NCBI RefSeq assembly: GCF_003259835.1
Contig: NZ_QLMI01000001.1
Span: forward strand, 434,001-498,000
Direction of reading: 5' to 3'
DNA length: 64,000 nucleotides
From: Flavobacterium aquaticum
GTDB lineage: Bacteria > Bacteroidota > Bacteroidia > Flavobacteriales > Flavobacteriaceae
Below are positions 17,195 to 25,113 of this stretch, piece after piece. The notes under the pieces are model-generated. The model had not been told where the DNA came from. It worked only from the letters and a program-made list of their open reading frames with translations, and did no database searches. The translations under genes were made by a program, and so were the position numbers. The number at the start of each line of letters is the position of its first letter. Position 1 is the first letter of the stretch.

Positions 17195-18001
17195 ATGAAA
17201 TTCTTTTTAAATTTTTCAGTACTCTTTGTTAGTTTGTTAAGTTGTTCTAATAATCAACAACCTAACGACCCTATTCCTGCTCATGAAACCTTTACCATTG
17301 ATTCTAAATATGTTAATGAAAAAAGAGTTATTACTGTTTGGTTTCCTGATGAATATAAAAATTCAACAGATTCATTACCTGTTTTATATATGCCTGATGG
17401 CGGAATTAAAGAAGATTTTCCACATATTGCCAATACATTATCTGAGCTAATTAAAGCAAAGAAAATTAAGCCATTTATTTTAGTTGGTATAGAAAACACA
17501 CAGCGTAGACGCGATTTAACACCACCAACATCTGTAGCAAAAGATAAAGAAATAGCGCCAGTTGTTGGAGGTTCTGCTGCATTTAGACAATTTATACAAG
17601 CGGAATTGATTCCTGAAATCCAAAAAAAGTACAGAACAACGGCTAAGAAAGGCATTATTGGGGAATCGTTAGCTGGATTATTTGTAACCGAAACATTTCT
17701 AATTGCTCCAGATATGTTTGATTTTTATATTGCTTTTGATCCTTCTTTATGGTGGAATAACAAGCAATTATTGAAAGATAGTCCAAATTATTTAGAAGCA
17801 TTTCCAACGACTTCTAAAACGTTTTGGTTTGCAGGTTCAAGTGCTAAAGATATTTTTGGTAATACAAATAAGCTAGCTGAAATTTTAACTTCAAATTCAC
17901 TTCCCAATTTAAAATGGAACTATTCACCAGAAAAGAAAGAAGAACATCATACAATCTTTAGAGCCACAAAAGAAAAAGCGTTGATTTGGAGTTTGAATTA
18001 A
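17195..18001 (+). CDS. Esterase-type alpha/beta hydrolase lipoprotein
   Basis: A 268-residue lipoprotein: MKFFLNFSVLFVSLLSC with the lipobox Cys at 17. The body is the esterase (PF00756-like, enterochelin esterase/acyltransferase) branch of the alpha/beta hydrolases: TVWFPDEYKN, LPVLYMPDGG, the nucleophile elbow GESLAGLF (Ser about 157), FDPSLWWN and a C-terminal EEHHTIFR that supplies the catalytic His. The likely location is the periplasm or outer membrane. The ester cleaved is unknown. It converges on the WYL regulator gene, 13 bp apart. Confidence 0.82.
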   Translation: MKFFLNFSVLFVSLLSCSNNQQPNDPIPAHETFTIDSKYVNEKRVITVWFPDEYKNSTDSLPVLYMPDGGIKEDFPHIANTLSELIKAKKIKPFILVGIENTQRRRDLTPPTSVAKDKEIAPVVGGSAAFRQFIQAELIPEIQKKYRTTAKKGIIGESLAGLFVTETFLIAPDMFDFYIAFDPSLWWNNKQLLKDSPNYLEAFPTTSKTFWFAGSSAKDIFGNTNKLAEILTSNSLPNLKWNYSPEKKEEHHTIFRATKEKALIWSLN

Positions 18002-18014
18002 GAAGTTGTTTTTT

Positions 18015-19028
18015 TTAGTCATCATATCTTTTTAAAGATTTTTCTAAAATACTTTTTATTCGCAATCGCAAACGTTCGGGTTTTAGGACTTCTAAGCCAT
18101 CACCAAAGCCTAAAAGAATGCGCTCCATTTCGTAGTTTTCGATTAGAAATAGGTTGATAATGATGCTTCCGTCTTCGTTTTCTTTTAGTAAGCGTTGTGA
18201 ATTATGTAATGGTTTAGTCAATACATAAGGTGCGTTGTATTGATCTATCCAAAGTTGAATTGGTTTGGGTTGTAAGCCTGAATTTACAGTAACACCAATT
18301 ACATTTTTATAATAGTTCTCTGGATTAAAAGGTTGCTCCAAAAATGGCATTTGAAAATCGTAATCTATTTTAATAATACGGTCTAAGGCTAAATTAGCGA
18401 TGGGTTGACTGGCCTTTTTTCGACCAATAACAAACCAACGATTGTTGAATTCTTTTAAGATAAACGGATGGAAATTAAATTGTTGTTCTTCTTTGGATTT
18501 GAAGGACTTATACGTGATTACTAACACTATTTTTTTAACTATCGCTTGATAGATTTCATCTAAAAAATGCAAGCCTTTTAAACTCTCATTTTTATCTAAG
18601 TGAATGACGGGTTGGGTGTGTGATTTTTCGGCATAGATTTTATCTTCTAAGCGTTGCAGAATGTCTGAAACATCATTGAACAATGAGAAGTCTTTGAATT
18701 GCTTGAGCATGGAAACGGTTTCACTCAAGACATTGATATCTGTTTCTGTTAAGGGAATATCGGTAATGGAAAAATCTTCATCGGCATAATGGTAATACTT
18801 TTTGTCATAAACTTCAATAGGCGCATTGTAGCCCAATTTTTCGCTGCGCATCATCTGAATATCCAATTGAATGGTGCGTTTGCTTACGGGGTTTTCCTTG
18901 CCTTCGTATTCGTACAAAGCTTCGCTACAAGCATACATTAAATCTTCTAATGTCCATTGACGGTAGTTGTTTTGCAAACATTTGTCGATGGTTTTGTAGC
19001 GGATGAGCGCGTTTTTATTTTGAGCCAT
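18015..19028 (-). CDS. WYL-domain transcriptional regulator
   Basis: A 337-residue regulator: N-terminal winged-HTH (about 1-70, RYKTIDKCLQNNYRQWTL ... KRTIQLDIQMM), a middle helical part, a WYL domain (about 165-225, LVITYKSF ... HPFILKEFNNRWFVIGRKK) and a C-terminal WCX-like region ending LLGFGDGLEVLKPERLR. WYL domains bind nucleic-acid or nucleotide ligands and often control phage-defence and RNA-repair genes. The gene is divergent from the Pnkp-phosphatase/RlaP operon, and an inverted repeat (19090-19112) lies in the shared promoter region. I infer that it regulates that operon. Confidence 0.9.
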   Translation of the reverse strand: MAQNKNALIRYKTIDKCLQNNYRQWTLEDLMYACSEALYEYEGKENPVSKRTIQLDIQMMRSEKLGYNAPIEVYDKKYYHYADEDFSITDIPLTETDINVLSETVSMLKQFKDFSLFNDVSDILQRLEDKIYAEKSHTQPVIHLDKNESLKGLHFLDEIYQAIVKKIVLVITYKSFKSKEEQQFNFHPFILKEFNNRWFVIGRKKASQPIANLALDRIIKIDYDFQMPFLEQPFNPENYYKNVIGVTVNSGLQPKPIQLWIDQYNAPYVLTKPLHNSQRLLKENEDGSIIINLFLIENYEMERILLGFGDGLEVLKPERLRLRIKSILEKSLKRYDD

Positions 19029-19089
19029 TTTTTGAAGTGTTCAGTGGTCAGTTTACAGTGTTCAGTTTCAAAAATACACTTCTTTTTTT

Positions 19090-19112
19090 AGTGCGCAAAA
19101 TAATTGCGTAGT
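19090..19112. promoter_or_regulatory. Putative operator of the RNA-repair operon (inverted repeat), copy 1
   Basis: AGTGCGCA-N7-TGCGTAGT, an imperfect inverted repeat of 8-bp half-sites. The surrounding 30 bp (19083-19112) match 25793-25822 at 26 of 30 positions, and in both places a -7-like element begins 8 bp further on. The site lies between the divergent WYL and phosphatase genes. Confidence 0.6.
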
Positions 19113-19120
19113 GATAAAAC

Positions 19121-19128
19121 TATATTTG
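19121..19128 (+). promoter_or_regulatory. -7 element (TATATTTG) of the RNA-repair operon
   Basis: Exact TAnnTTTG match, 17 bp before the ATG at 19146 and 8 bp after the inverted repeat. Confidence 0.6.
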
Positions 19129-19145
19129 TATCAAAGAAATATATC

Positions 19146-19613
19146 ATGAAAAAACGAATCCTAAAAGACGAACCAAAATACACCCTTCAAAATCCTGATT
19201 TACCAAAAGCGATTATCTGTGATTTGGATGGAACTTTAGCATTGATGAATGGACGAAATCCTTTTGATGCCGCACGCTGTGAACATGACACATTAAATGA
19301 GCCTGTTGGAAATCTGTTGCGAAACTATAAAAAATTAGGCTATCAAATCCTTTTGGTTTCGGGAAGAGAAGAGCAGTTTAAACCACAAACCTTGTTGTTT
19401 TTGGAAAAGCACGCTATTGCTTTTGATGCACTCATCATGCGAAAAACCAAAGACTTTAGAAAAGATGCTATCATTAAAACCGAGATTTATAACGAACAAA
19501 TAAAAGACAACTATTTCATAGAATTTGTGTTAGACGACCGCAACCAAGTAGTAGATATGTGGCGAAAAGAACTAGGATTACCTTGTTTTCAAGTTTTTTA
19601 TGGGGATTTTTAA
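19146..19613 (+). CDS. Stand-alone Pnkp-type polynucleotide 3'-phosphatase (HAD family)
   Basis: A 155-residue HAD phosphatase that matches the phosphatase half of T4-type polynucleotide kinase/phosphatase, which removes 3'-phosphate or 2',3'-cyclic phosphate from broken RNA. Motif I is Asp26-Leu-Asp28-Gly-Thr in AIICDLDGTLALM, motif II LLVSGREEQ, and the C-terminal LDDRNQVVDMW ... CFQVFYGDF is the T4 Pnkp ending almost word for word. The kinase half is absent. The ATG at 19146 was preferred over one at 19104, which lies upstream of the TATATTTG element. First gene of the repair operon; RlaP follows after 68 bp. Confidence 0.85.
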   Translation: MKKRILKDEPKYTLQNPDLPKAIICDLDGTLALMNGRNPFDAARCEHDTLNEPVGNLLRNYKKLGYQILLVSGREEQFKPQTLLFLEKHAIAFDALIMRKTKDFRKDAIIKTEIYNEQIKDNYFIEFVLDDRNQVVDMWRKELGLPCFQVFYGDF

Positions 19614-19659
19614 TTCGATAAAATTCTTACAAAAACTAAAGATAAAACGATTTTTTTAT

Positions 19660-19667
19660 TACATTTG
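19660..19667 (+). promoter_or_regulatory. Possible internal promoter (TACATTTG) before the first RlaP
   Basis: Exact TAnnTTTG match, 14 bp upstream of the start at 19682; no clear -33 element. Confidence 0.35.
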
Positions 19668-19681
19668 ATAAGTACCTAATT

Positions 19682-20428
19682 ATGAACGATAAAATACAAA
19701 ATAAACTCAAACAAATTGAACTCGAAAAAGGAGTTGAAATCTTGTATGCAGTAGAATCGGGGAGTAGAGCTTGGGGATTTTCGTCGCCAGATAGCGATTA
19801 TGACATACGCTTTATCTACAAGCACGATTTGGATTACTATTTGTCGTTGTGGGAACAAACCGATGTGATTGAGTTCATGACCGAAGACGATTTAGACGGC
19901 AGCGGTTGGGATTTACGGAAAACCGTAAAATTATTAGCAAAAAGTAACGCACCTTTGTTGGAGTGGATTTATTCGCCAGTGGTGTATTATGAAAATGAGG
20001 CGTTTATGAACCAAATGCGAGCATTAGCAAAAGACTGTTTTTCGCCAGTGGCTTGTTTGCATCATTATTTGGGAACGACAAAGAATTTTATGGACGTTTG
20101 TGAGCAAGAAGAGGTAAAATTGAAAAGCTATTTTTATGCCCTACGCACGGCATTAGCTGGAAAATGGATTATTGAACACAACACCTTTCCACCAGTAGCT
20201 TTTAGAGAATTATTGCCTATTGCACCACAAAACATTCAAGAAAAAATAAAGGAATTAATGCAAATAAAAGCCAACCAAGACGAAAGCTACTTGCACCCAA
20301 AAGAAGTTTTGATTACCGATTTTTTGAAGGAAACGGTACAATTTAATATGGAAAATGCTGCGAGTTTGAGAAGTGGGAAGAAGATGAGTGAGGAATTGGA
20401 TGGAGTGTTTAGAGAATTGATAAAATAA
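19682..20428 (+). CDS. RlaP-type nucleotidyltransferase (RNA repair), copy 1
   Basis: A 248-residue protein of the RlaP family (PF10127, earlier YcgL), polymerase-beta-like nucleotidyltransferases found by comparative genomics in RNA repair loci. The catalytic loop reads AVESGSRAWGFSSPDSDYDIRFIY (about 20-43), giving the G-S ... D-x-D arrangement, followed by the characteristic DVIEFMTEDDLDGSGWDLRKT and LLEWIYSPVVY. It probably adds a nucleotide to RNA ends; no direct activity is known to me. Ten bp separate its stop from the AAA nuclease gene. The second copy (22725) is longer and diverged, so the pair is not a recent duplication. Confidence 0.85.
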   Translation: MNDKIQNKLKQIELEKGVEILYAVESGSRAWGFSSPDSDYDIRFIYKHDLDYYLSLWEQTDVIEFMTEDDLDGSGWDLRKTVKLLAKSNAPLLEWIYSPVVYYENEAFMNQMRALAKDCFSPVACLHHYLGTTKNFMDVCEQEEVKLKSYFYALRTALAGKWIIEHNTFPPVAFRELLPIAPQNIQEKIKELMQIKANQDESYLHPKEVLITDFLKETVQFNMENAASLRSGKKMSEELDGVFRELIK

Positions 20429-20438
20429 TAATTAATTT

Positions 20439-22715
20439 ATGATTACTAGTATTAAACTTGATAAAGTTGCAACATATACTAATGAAGTTAAGATTGATGA
20501 TTTAAAAAAAGTTAATTTTTTCTTTGGAAATAATGGTGCAGGCAAATCTACAATTGCAAAATTCCTGTATGATTTGAGTTTAAATGAAGAAAAAATATCA
20601 ATTCAATTTAAGAATTGTTCTCAAATAGGATATGATAATCATAATCAAGAAATATTAGTGTTTGATGAAAAATTTATACAAAGAAACTTTATTAATAAAA
20701 ACCTCCAAAACGGAATTTTTTCATTAAATCAAGCTAATAGAGAAATTGATGAATTAATTGAGAATGAGAATTTAAAGTTAAAGCAAAATGAGAACTACTT
20801 AAATAACATATTAAAAGATAGAAAAAATAAAATTTATTTAGATAACAGAGAATATATAGAAGATTCTAAAAGTTTTTGTTTTGAAGAAAGAAAGAAAACC
20901 TTGAATTCTTTTATAAAAATAAGAGATAAATTTCCTTTTAAGCAGACACAAAATAACTATGATAAAATTATTTCTATTATTAATAACAATCCAGATTTAA
21001 CTGAAATTACTTTTGAAAATTTATTAAATAATTATAACAAACTTTATGAAATTGATCACTTTGAAATCAAATCAAATATTTCTCCTAATATATATAAAAA
21101 AATTAGAAAGATTGAATTGAAGTTAAGTTCAATTTTAAATGAAATAATCATTGGTAATGATGATGTAGATATTGCTAAAATGATAAATGATTTAGGGATA
21201 AGTAATTGGGTTGAAGGTGGATTAAATATTTTAAAAATGGATTTATCTAACACAAAGTGTCCATTTTGCCAAAACGAGAGTATAAATGAAAATTTACTCA
21301 ATAAGTTTGAAAAATATTTTGATGAAAATTATAAGGCTAAAATTTCTCAAATATTAACTCTTAAAGCAGATTACGAATTAGCATTTAATGATTTATTATT
21401 AGAAATTAAAAATCTTACTAAAGAATTTAATTCAAAAAACATTGCCTCTGATTTATTTGAAGATTTAAAGTTATTATTTGAAAAAAATATAAGAATCATT
21501 GACCAGAAAATTAAATTCTCAAATGAAAAAAAGGAGATATTTTCAATTTATAATTTCAAAAATAATATTTCAAAAATAATATTTGAAATAAAGAATCATA
21601 ATGAAGATTTTAGTAATATTGAAAAGAATAAAGAAATATTCCTAGAGGATATTTGGAATTATCTTGCATATAATTGCAAACCACAAATAGAGTTAACTTT
21701 ATTAATTAGTAATGAGTTTGCGATTGATTACTTTTTTGAATTACAGATAGAAGAATATTTAAATGATAAAATAAGTGATTCGAGAGAGAAAATTGAAATT
21801 TGGAAAGAAGAAACAATAACAACCCAAGAAGCTGTTAAAAATATAAATACTATTTTAAGAAATAGTGGTTTTGAAGGTTTTGTGATAGATGAAAAAGAAA
21901 AAGTTAATAATATTTCTCAATATTTTTTGAGAAGAATTGATTCTCAAAATAATGAAAATGTATTCAAATCACTGAGCGAAGGTGAAAAAAATTTCATTGC
22001 TTTTTTATATTTTTTTCAATTATGCTTAGGAACAGACAATGTGTTAAAGAGTTCAAAAAAGAAAATTATAGTAATTGATGATCCTGTTTCTAGTTTGGAT
22101 AGTCAAATCTTATTCATCGTTACAACTTTGATCCATCAATTGATAGCAAAGAAAGGTAAAAAACCGAATAATCTAGAGCTTAGAAATAATAATATCGAAC
22201 AAGTTTTTATTCTTTCTCATAATATTTATTTTTATAAAGAAGTTTCGTTAAATCATCGCCCTATTTGTGAGGATAAAAATTTTTATCATGTATCTAAAAT
22301 CAAAAATGTTAGTGAAATTAAATGTCATGGAAATAAAAATAATATTTTAAATGATTATAGTTTGCTTTGGAAGACTCTAAACAATTTCAAGGGAACAAAT
22401 GATACTAACTTAAATATTGCAATATGTAACATAATGAGAAGAATTCTAGAAAGTTATATAAATTTCACAAATTTAGGAAGCGGTAATAGTACTTGGGATT
22501 GTTTGATTAATATTTCTTTAGACAACCCAAAATATTATATATGTAGTGCATTAATATCAGAAATCAATGAAGGTAGTCATAAAGTATCTCCTTTAGATGA
22601 TATATTTTTTCAAAGATTAGTAAATGAAGTTCCTCAAAACTTATTTGAAGCATTTGAATTAATTTTTAAAGAAATAGGCGAAGAACATTATAATGTAATG
22701 ATAAAAATAGATTAA
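20439..22715 (+). CDS. RloC/PrrC-like AAA ATPase with probable anticodon-nuclease domain
   Basis: A 758-residue ABC-type ATPase of the AAA_13 group. Walker A GNNGAGKST spans 30-38; a long helical middle carries a CxxC zinc-hook candidate CPFC at 274-277, as in RloC; the signature SLSEGEKNFIAFLYF and Walker B KIIVIDDPVSSLDS follow at about 510-555, then a VFILSHN switch. The C-terminal part has Arg667-x3-Glu671 (RRILESY) and His714 (NEGSH), which match in order the Arg-Glu-His triad of PrrC/RloC anticodon nucleases. I infer tRNA cleavage under ATPase control. It sits 10 and 9 bp from the flanking RlaP genes, and its base composition is visibly more AT-rich than theirs, which suggests insertion into an older operon. 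Confidence 0.8.
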   Translation: MITSIKLDKVATYTNEVKIDDLKKVNFFFGNNGAGKSTIAKFLYDLSLNEEKISIQFKNCSQIGYDNHNQEILVFDEKFIQRNFINKNLQNGIFSLNQANREIDELIENENLKLKQNENYLNNILKDRKNKIYLDNREYIEDSKSFCFEERKKTLNSFIKIRDKFPFKQTQNNYDKIISIINNNPDLTEITFENLLNNYNKLYEIDHFEIKSNISPNIYKKIRKIELKLSSILNEIIIGNDDVDIAKMINDLGISNWVEGGLNILKMDLSNTKCPFCQNESINENLLNKFEKYFDENYKAKISQILTLKADYELAFNDLLLEIKNLTKEFNSKNIASDLFEDLKLLFEKNIRIIDQKIKFSNEKKEIFSIYNFKNNISKIIFEIKNHNEDFSNIEKNKEIFLEDIWNYLAYNCKPQIELTLLISNEFAIDYFFELQIEEYLNDKISDSREKIEIWKEETITTQEAVKNINTILRNSGFEGFVIDEKEKVNNISQYFLRRIDSQNNENVFKSLSEGEKNFIAFLYFFQLCLGTDNVLKSSKKKIIVIDDPVSSLDSQILFIVTTLIHQLIAKKGKKPNNLELRNNNIEQVFILSHNIYFYKEVSLNHRPICEDKNFYHVSKIKNVSEIKCHGNKNNILNDYSLLWKTLNNFKGTNDTNLNIAICNIMRRILESYINFTNLGSGNSTWDCLINISLDNPKYYICSALISEINEGSHKVSPLDDIFFQRLVNEVPQNLFEAFELIFKEIGEEHYNVMIKID

Positions 22716-22724
22716 TTTATCAAA

Positions 22725-23783
22725 ATGACCATCCAAGACCTTAAATCCCACAACCTAATCCTTTTCGAAGTCATTTCGGGGAGTAAGTCGTTTGGGTTAA
22801 GCACACCTACTTCTGATACGGATATAAAAGGCGTTTATTATTTGCCTAAAGCCCAGTTTTACGGGTTGCATTATATGCCGCAAATCAGTAACGAAACCAA
22901 TGATGAAGTGTATTATGAGTTGGGTCGTTTTGTGGAGTTGTTGTTAAAAAACAATCCTAATATTTTAGAAATATTAGCTTCGCCAGCAGATTGTATTTTG
23001 TACAAACATCCGTTAATGGAGCGTTTGCAATTGCAAGATTTCTTGTCAAAACTGTGCAAAGATAGTTTTGCTGGTTATGCCATGACACAAATTAAAAAAG
23101 CCCGTGGTTTAAATAAGAAAATCGTTAATCCATTACCCAAAGAGCGCAAGAGTTTATTAGATTTTTGTGCAATTTTAAACGGTTATGATTCGGTTCCGTT
23201 ATCTAAATGGTTAATGGAACAAAACCTTTTTCAGGAACAATGTGGGTTAATCAATGTTCCCAATGCCAAAGGAATTTATGCGGTGTTTTATGATTCTGAT
23301 ACAACCTTAGGGTATCGTGGCATCATCAAAAATGAATTGTCTAACGAAGTTTCGGTTTCTTCCATTCCAAAAGGAGCTGAACCTATTGGGTATTTGTCGT
23401 GCAATTTAGAAGGCTATTCCAAATATTGTAAAGAATATGCCGAGTATTGGGATTGGATAGAAAAACGCAATGAAGAGCGCTACAATACCAATCAACAACA
23501 CGGCAAAAATTACGACAGTAAAAACATGATGCATACGATACGTTTGCTACAATCGGCTGAACAAATTTTAGCCACTGGAACATTGAATATTCGCGTTTCC
23601 AATCGCGACGAATTGTTAGCCATAAAAGCAGGCGAAATGGAATACGATGCGTTATTACAAAAAGCAGATGATTTGATTGCTTCGATAGAAAATTTGTATA
23701 CAGTGTCAGATTTACCAGAAGTTCCTGATAGTGAAAAACTGCTTGGTGTTTTAGTGGAAATGAGAGAGGAATTATATCGTTAA
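22725..23783 (+). CDS. RlaP-type nucleotidyltransferase (RNA repair), copy 2
   Basis: A 352-residue RlaP-family nucleotidyltransferase. The catalytic loop is EVISGSKSFGLSTPTSDTDIKG (about 14-35), followed by VYYELGRFVELLLKNNPNILEIL and, near the C terminus, NMMHTIRLLQSAEQILATG. Compared with the first copy it has about 100 extra residues, including an insert at about 160-230. Two RlaP genes flanking one nuclease-like gene suggest that they act on different RNA ends or at different steps (inference). A parvulin gene follows after 10 bp on the same strand. Confidence 0.85.
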   Translation: MTIQDLKSHNLILFEVISGSKSFGLSTPTSDTDIKGVYYLPKAQFYGLHYMPQISNETNDEVYYELGRFVELLLKNNPNILEILASPADCILYKHPLMERLQLQDFLSKLCKDSFAGYAMTQIKKARGLNKKIVNPLPKERKSLLDFCAILNGYDSVPLSKWLMEQNLFQEQCGLINVPNAKGIYAVFYDSDTTLGYRGIIKNELSNEVSVSSIPKGAEPIGYLSCNLEGYSKYCKEYAEYWDWIEKRNEERYNTNQQHGKNYDSKNMMHTIRLLQSAEQILATGTLNIRVSNRDELLAIKAGEMEYDALLQKADDLIASIENLYTVSDLPEVPDSEKLLGVLVEMREELYR

Positions 23784-23793
23784 ATTATTCAAA

Positions 23794-24372
23794 ATGAAAC
23801 AACTTTTTACATTATTATTACTAATTACTTTTTCAAATTTAACTGCTCAAAAGATTGATTTAACTGCAATTAATTCAATTGAAGATGCAGAAAAATACAA
23901 AGAAATAAATACTGATAGATTTACAATTATAGATTATATCGCAACAACAAAGGACAGTTTAAATTATTATAAAAATCAATTAAGTGAAAAGAGTAAAACT
24001 GAAAACATAAAAGTTTTAGAAGTCAAACCTATTGTTGCGATGAAGGTAAATTATATTTTCTTTTATGGCAAAACCCTTTCAAAAAAAGAAATTGATTTAA
24101 AACGTAAAGAAATTTTGGATTTATATGATAAAGGTGTCTCATCTGATGAATTAGTTGCTAAATACACTATGGATCATAATAGTAAACCCGGAGGAAACTT
24201 TGGTTGGATTGATGATGTAAATGTTGAACCAACATTTAGAGAAGCCTTAAAAAAACATAAAAAAGGAGATGTCTTTTTAGTTGATACGCCAGAACTGAAT
24301 TGGTATTATGTTGTATTCAAGTTATATGATGATGTTGAAAAAGTAGCGATATATTATATAAAAGTACTTTAA
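23794..24372 (+). CDS. Parvulin-type peptidyl-prolyl isomerase, exported
   Basis: A 192-residue protein with a signal peptide (MKQLFTLLLLITFSNLTAQ) and a rotamase domain in the second half: YIFFYGKTLSKKEIDLKRKEI, DELVAKYTMDHNSKPGGNFGWIDD and LVDTPELNWYYVVFKLYD, the pattern of PpiC/SurA parvulins. It should fold proteins in the periplasm. It starts 10 bp after RlaP copy 2, so it may be read through from the repair operon, but a periplasmic folding factor has no obvious part in RNA repair and may be a chance neighbour. Confidence 0.82.
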   Translation: MKQLFTLLLLITFSNLTAQKIDLTAINSIEDAEKYKEINTDRFTIIDYIATTKDSLNYYKNQLSEKSKTENIKVLEVKPIVAMKVNYIFFYGKTLSKKEIDLKRKEILDLYDKGVSSDELVAKYTMDHNSKPGGNFGWIDDVNVEPTFREALKKHKKGDVFLVDTPELNWYYVVFKLYDDVEKVAIYYIKVL

Positions 24373-24378
24373 TTCTAG

Positions 24379-24386
24379 TATATTTG
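24379..24386 (+). promoter_or_regulatory. Promoter element (TATATTTG) of a short transcription unit
   Basis: Exact TAnnTTTG match. The expected start point falls within a few bases of the ATG at 24395, so the small ORF would have almost no leader. Confidence 0.5.
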
Positions 24387-24394
24387 CCCTCGAA

Positions 24395-24496
24395 ATGAAA
24401 ACACAAAAGCAACATATTAGTCTAAATTTATATCGCTCAGCGATAGATTTCCCTATGGAAATTAATGGACGTTGTATGTGTTTTTATGAAGAATAA
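24395..24496 (+). CDS. Small ORF (33 residues) with two embedded hairpins
   Basis: Frame MKTQKQHISLNLYRS ... EINGRCMCFYEE in a promoter-to-terminator unit of about 170 bp. I recognise no family. It may be a leader or stand-alone small protein, or the unit may be a structured small RNA in which the frame is accidental: the DNA holds two adjacent perfect stem-loops (24431-24445 and 24447-24462). It carries a Cys-Met-Cys near the end; a second small ORF at 24910 also has Cys-Met. Confidence 0.35.
   Translation: MKTQKQHISLNLYRSAIDFPMEINGRCMCFYEE
24431..24462 (+). ncRNA. Two tandem hairpins in a short transcript, possible small RNA or leader
   Basis: TATCGCT-c-AGCGATA (7-bp inverted repeat, one central base) is followed one base later by ATTTCC-CTAT-GGAAAT (6-bp stem). 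With the promoter at 24379 and terminator at 24532 this fits a stand-alone structured RNA. No downstream gene is controlled in an obvious way. Confidence 0.4.
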
Positions 24497-24531
24497 TTAT
24501 TGTTTTTAGTAAAATTACACCAAAATATACG

Positions 24532-24562
24532 AAACGTCCTTTGAAAAAAGGGCGTTTTTTTT
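24532..24562 (+). terminator. Rho-independent terminator of the first short unit
   Basis: AAACGTCCTTT / AAAGGGCGTTT stem with a GAAA-type loop, then a long T-run. Confidence 0.8.
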
Positions 24563-24592
24563 GTTTAAAAATGATTGTAGAAAGGATTTTTG

Positions 24593-24614
24593 ATGCTGAA
24601 ATCGAGTTCAGCAT
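24593..24614. repeat. Hairpin repeat ATGCTGAA / TTCAGCAT
   Basis: Perfect 8-bp stem with a 6-base loop. A related CTACGCTGAACTGAAG stretch occurs at about 25878. It resembles dispersed GTTCAGCATGACA repeats of Bacteroidetes. Nothing else is seen in 24615-24780 apart from AT-rich DNA. Confidence 0.45.
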
Positions 24615-24832
24615 GACAGAAATAGAAAAAAAAGTAAAAAAATGTTTCATGATAAAACGAAATAGTAAAAAATAAGAGTGAATGCGTAACCAAATGAGAG
24701 ACAGTCATTTGAAAAATTCGAGGTATCTGTTGGAAAACGGACAGGATTTTTATTGTCTAAAATTTAATATAACTAATTGATTGTCAATAAAATAATTTTA
24801 AAAAAGATTTGGAAGTTACTTTTTTTTGACTT

Positions 24833-24840
24833 TATCTTTG
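24833..24840 (+). promoter_or_regulatory. Promoter (TTG-N21-TATCTTTG) upstream of the second short unit and the tRNA array
   Basis: TATCTTTG with TTG at 24809-24811, a full flavobacterial promoter match. It is the nearest recognisable promoter upstream of the tRNA array, but a small ORF and a strong terminator lie between. Confidence 0.65.
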
Positions 24841-24850
24841 CCCCAGAAAT

Positions 24851-24880
24851 CAGTTGACAGTCACAGTGGTCAGTTGGCAG
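24851..24880. repeat. CAGT-type short repeats
   Basis: CAGTTGACAG, CACAGTGGT and CAGTTGGCAG in succession. A similar CAGTGGTCAGTTTACAGTG stretch lies at 19040-19058. Confidence 0.4.
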
Positions 24881-24909
24881 AAATCAGATATTTAAAAAAT
24901 ATAATAATT

Positions 24910-25047
24910 ATGAGAACACGATATAACATTCAAAAACTAAATACAATAAGCATGATTGATTGTTTTAATCCTTCACGTAACGTAGCTCCGAAATATGATT
25001 TCGGATGTATGAATAAACAGGTGCAAACTAATAGGCATTTGGGATAG
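24910..25047 (+). CDS. Small ORF (45 residues) before the tRNA array
   Basis: Frame MRTRYNIQKLNTISMIDC ... RNVAPKYDFGCMNKQ ... NRHLG, no family recognised. It lies between a good promoter (24833) and a strong terminator (25071). A perfect 7-bp hairpin (24988-25004) lies inside the frame. Promoter, small ORF, hairpin and terminator directly before a tRNA array suggest a leader that could set read-through into the tRNAs, or an independent small gene. Both readings are inferences. Confidence 0.4.
   Translation: MRTRYNIQKLNTISMIDCFNPSRNVAPKYDFGCMNKQVQTNRHLG
24988..25004 (+). other. Hairpin CCGAAAT-ATG-ATTTCGG within the leader ORF
   Basis: Perfect 7-bp stem with a 3-base loop, 67 bp before the terminator stem. 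Confidence 0.5.
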
Positions 25048-25070
25048 TAGTATTCCATTGTTATGATATG

Positions 25071-25097
25071 AAGCACCTTTTATGAGGTGCTTTTTTT
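25071..25097 (+). terminator. Terminator or attenuator just upstream of the tRNA array
   Basis: AAGCACCT / AGGTGCTT stem, 6-base loop, T-run. Only 16 bp separate it from the first tRNA, too little for a separate full promoter, so the array must be read through it or processed from a longer transcript. Confidence 0.8.
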
Positions 25098-25113
25098 ATG
25101 CCCAAAAAATATT

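Noticed and set aside
17281-17655. 124-codon frame on the minus strand inside the esterase gene
   Set aside because: Shadow frame: the plus strand has a clear alpha/beta hydrolase with catalytic motifs across the same bases.
19090-19128. Sigma-54 promoter (as used by RtcR-controlled RNA-repair operons)
   Set aside because: The GG/GC spacing of a -24/-12 promoter is not met; a normal TATATTTG -7 element lies downstream and the regulator nearby is of WYL type.
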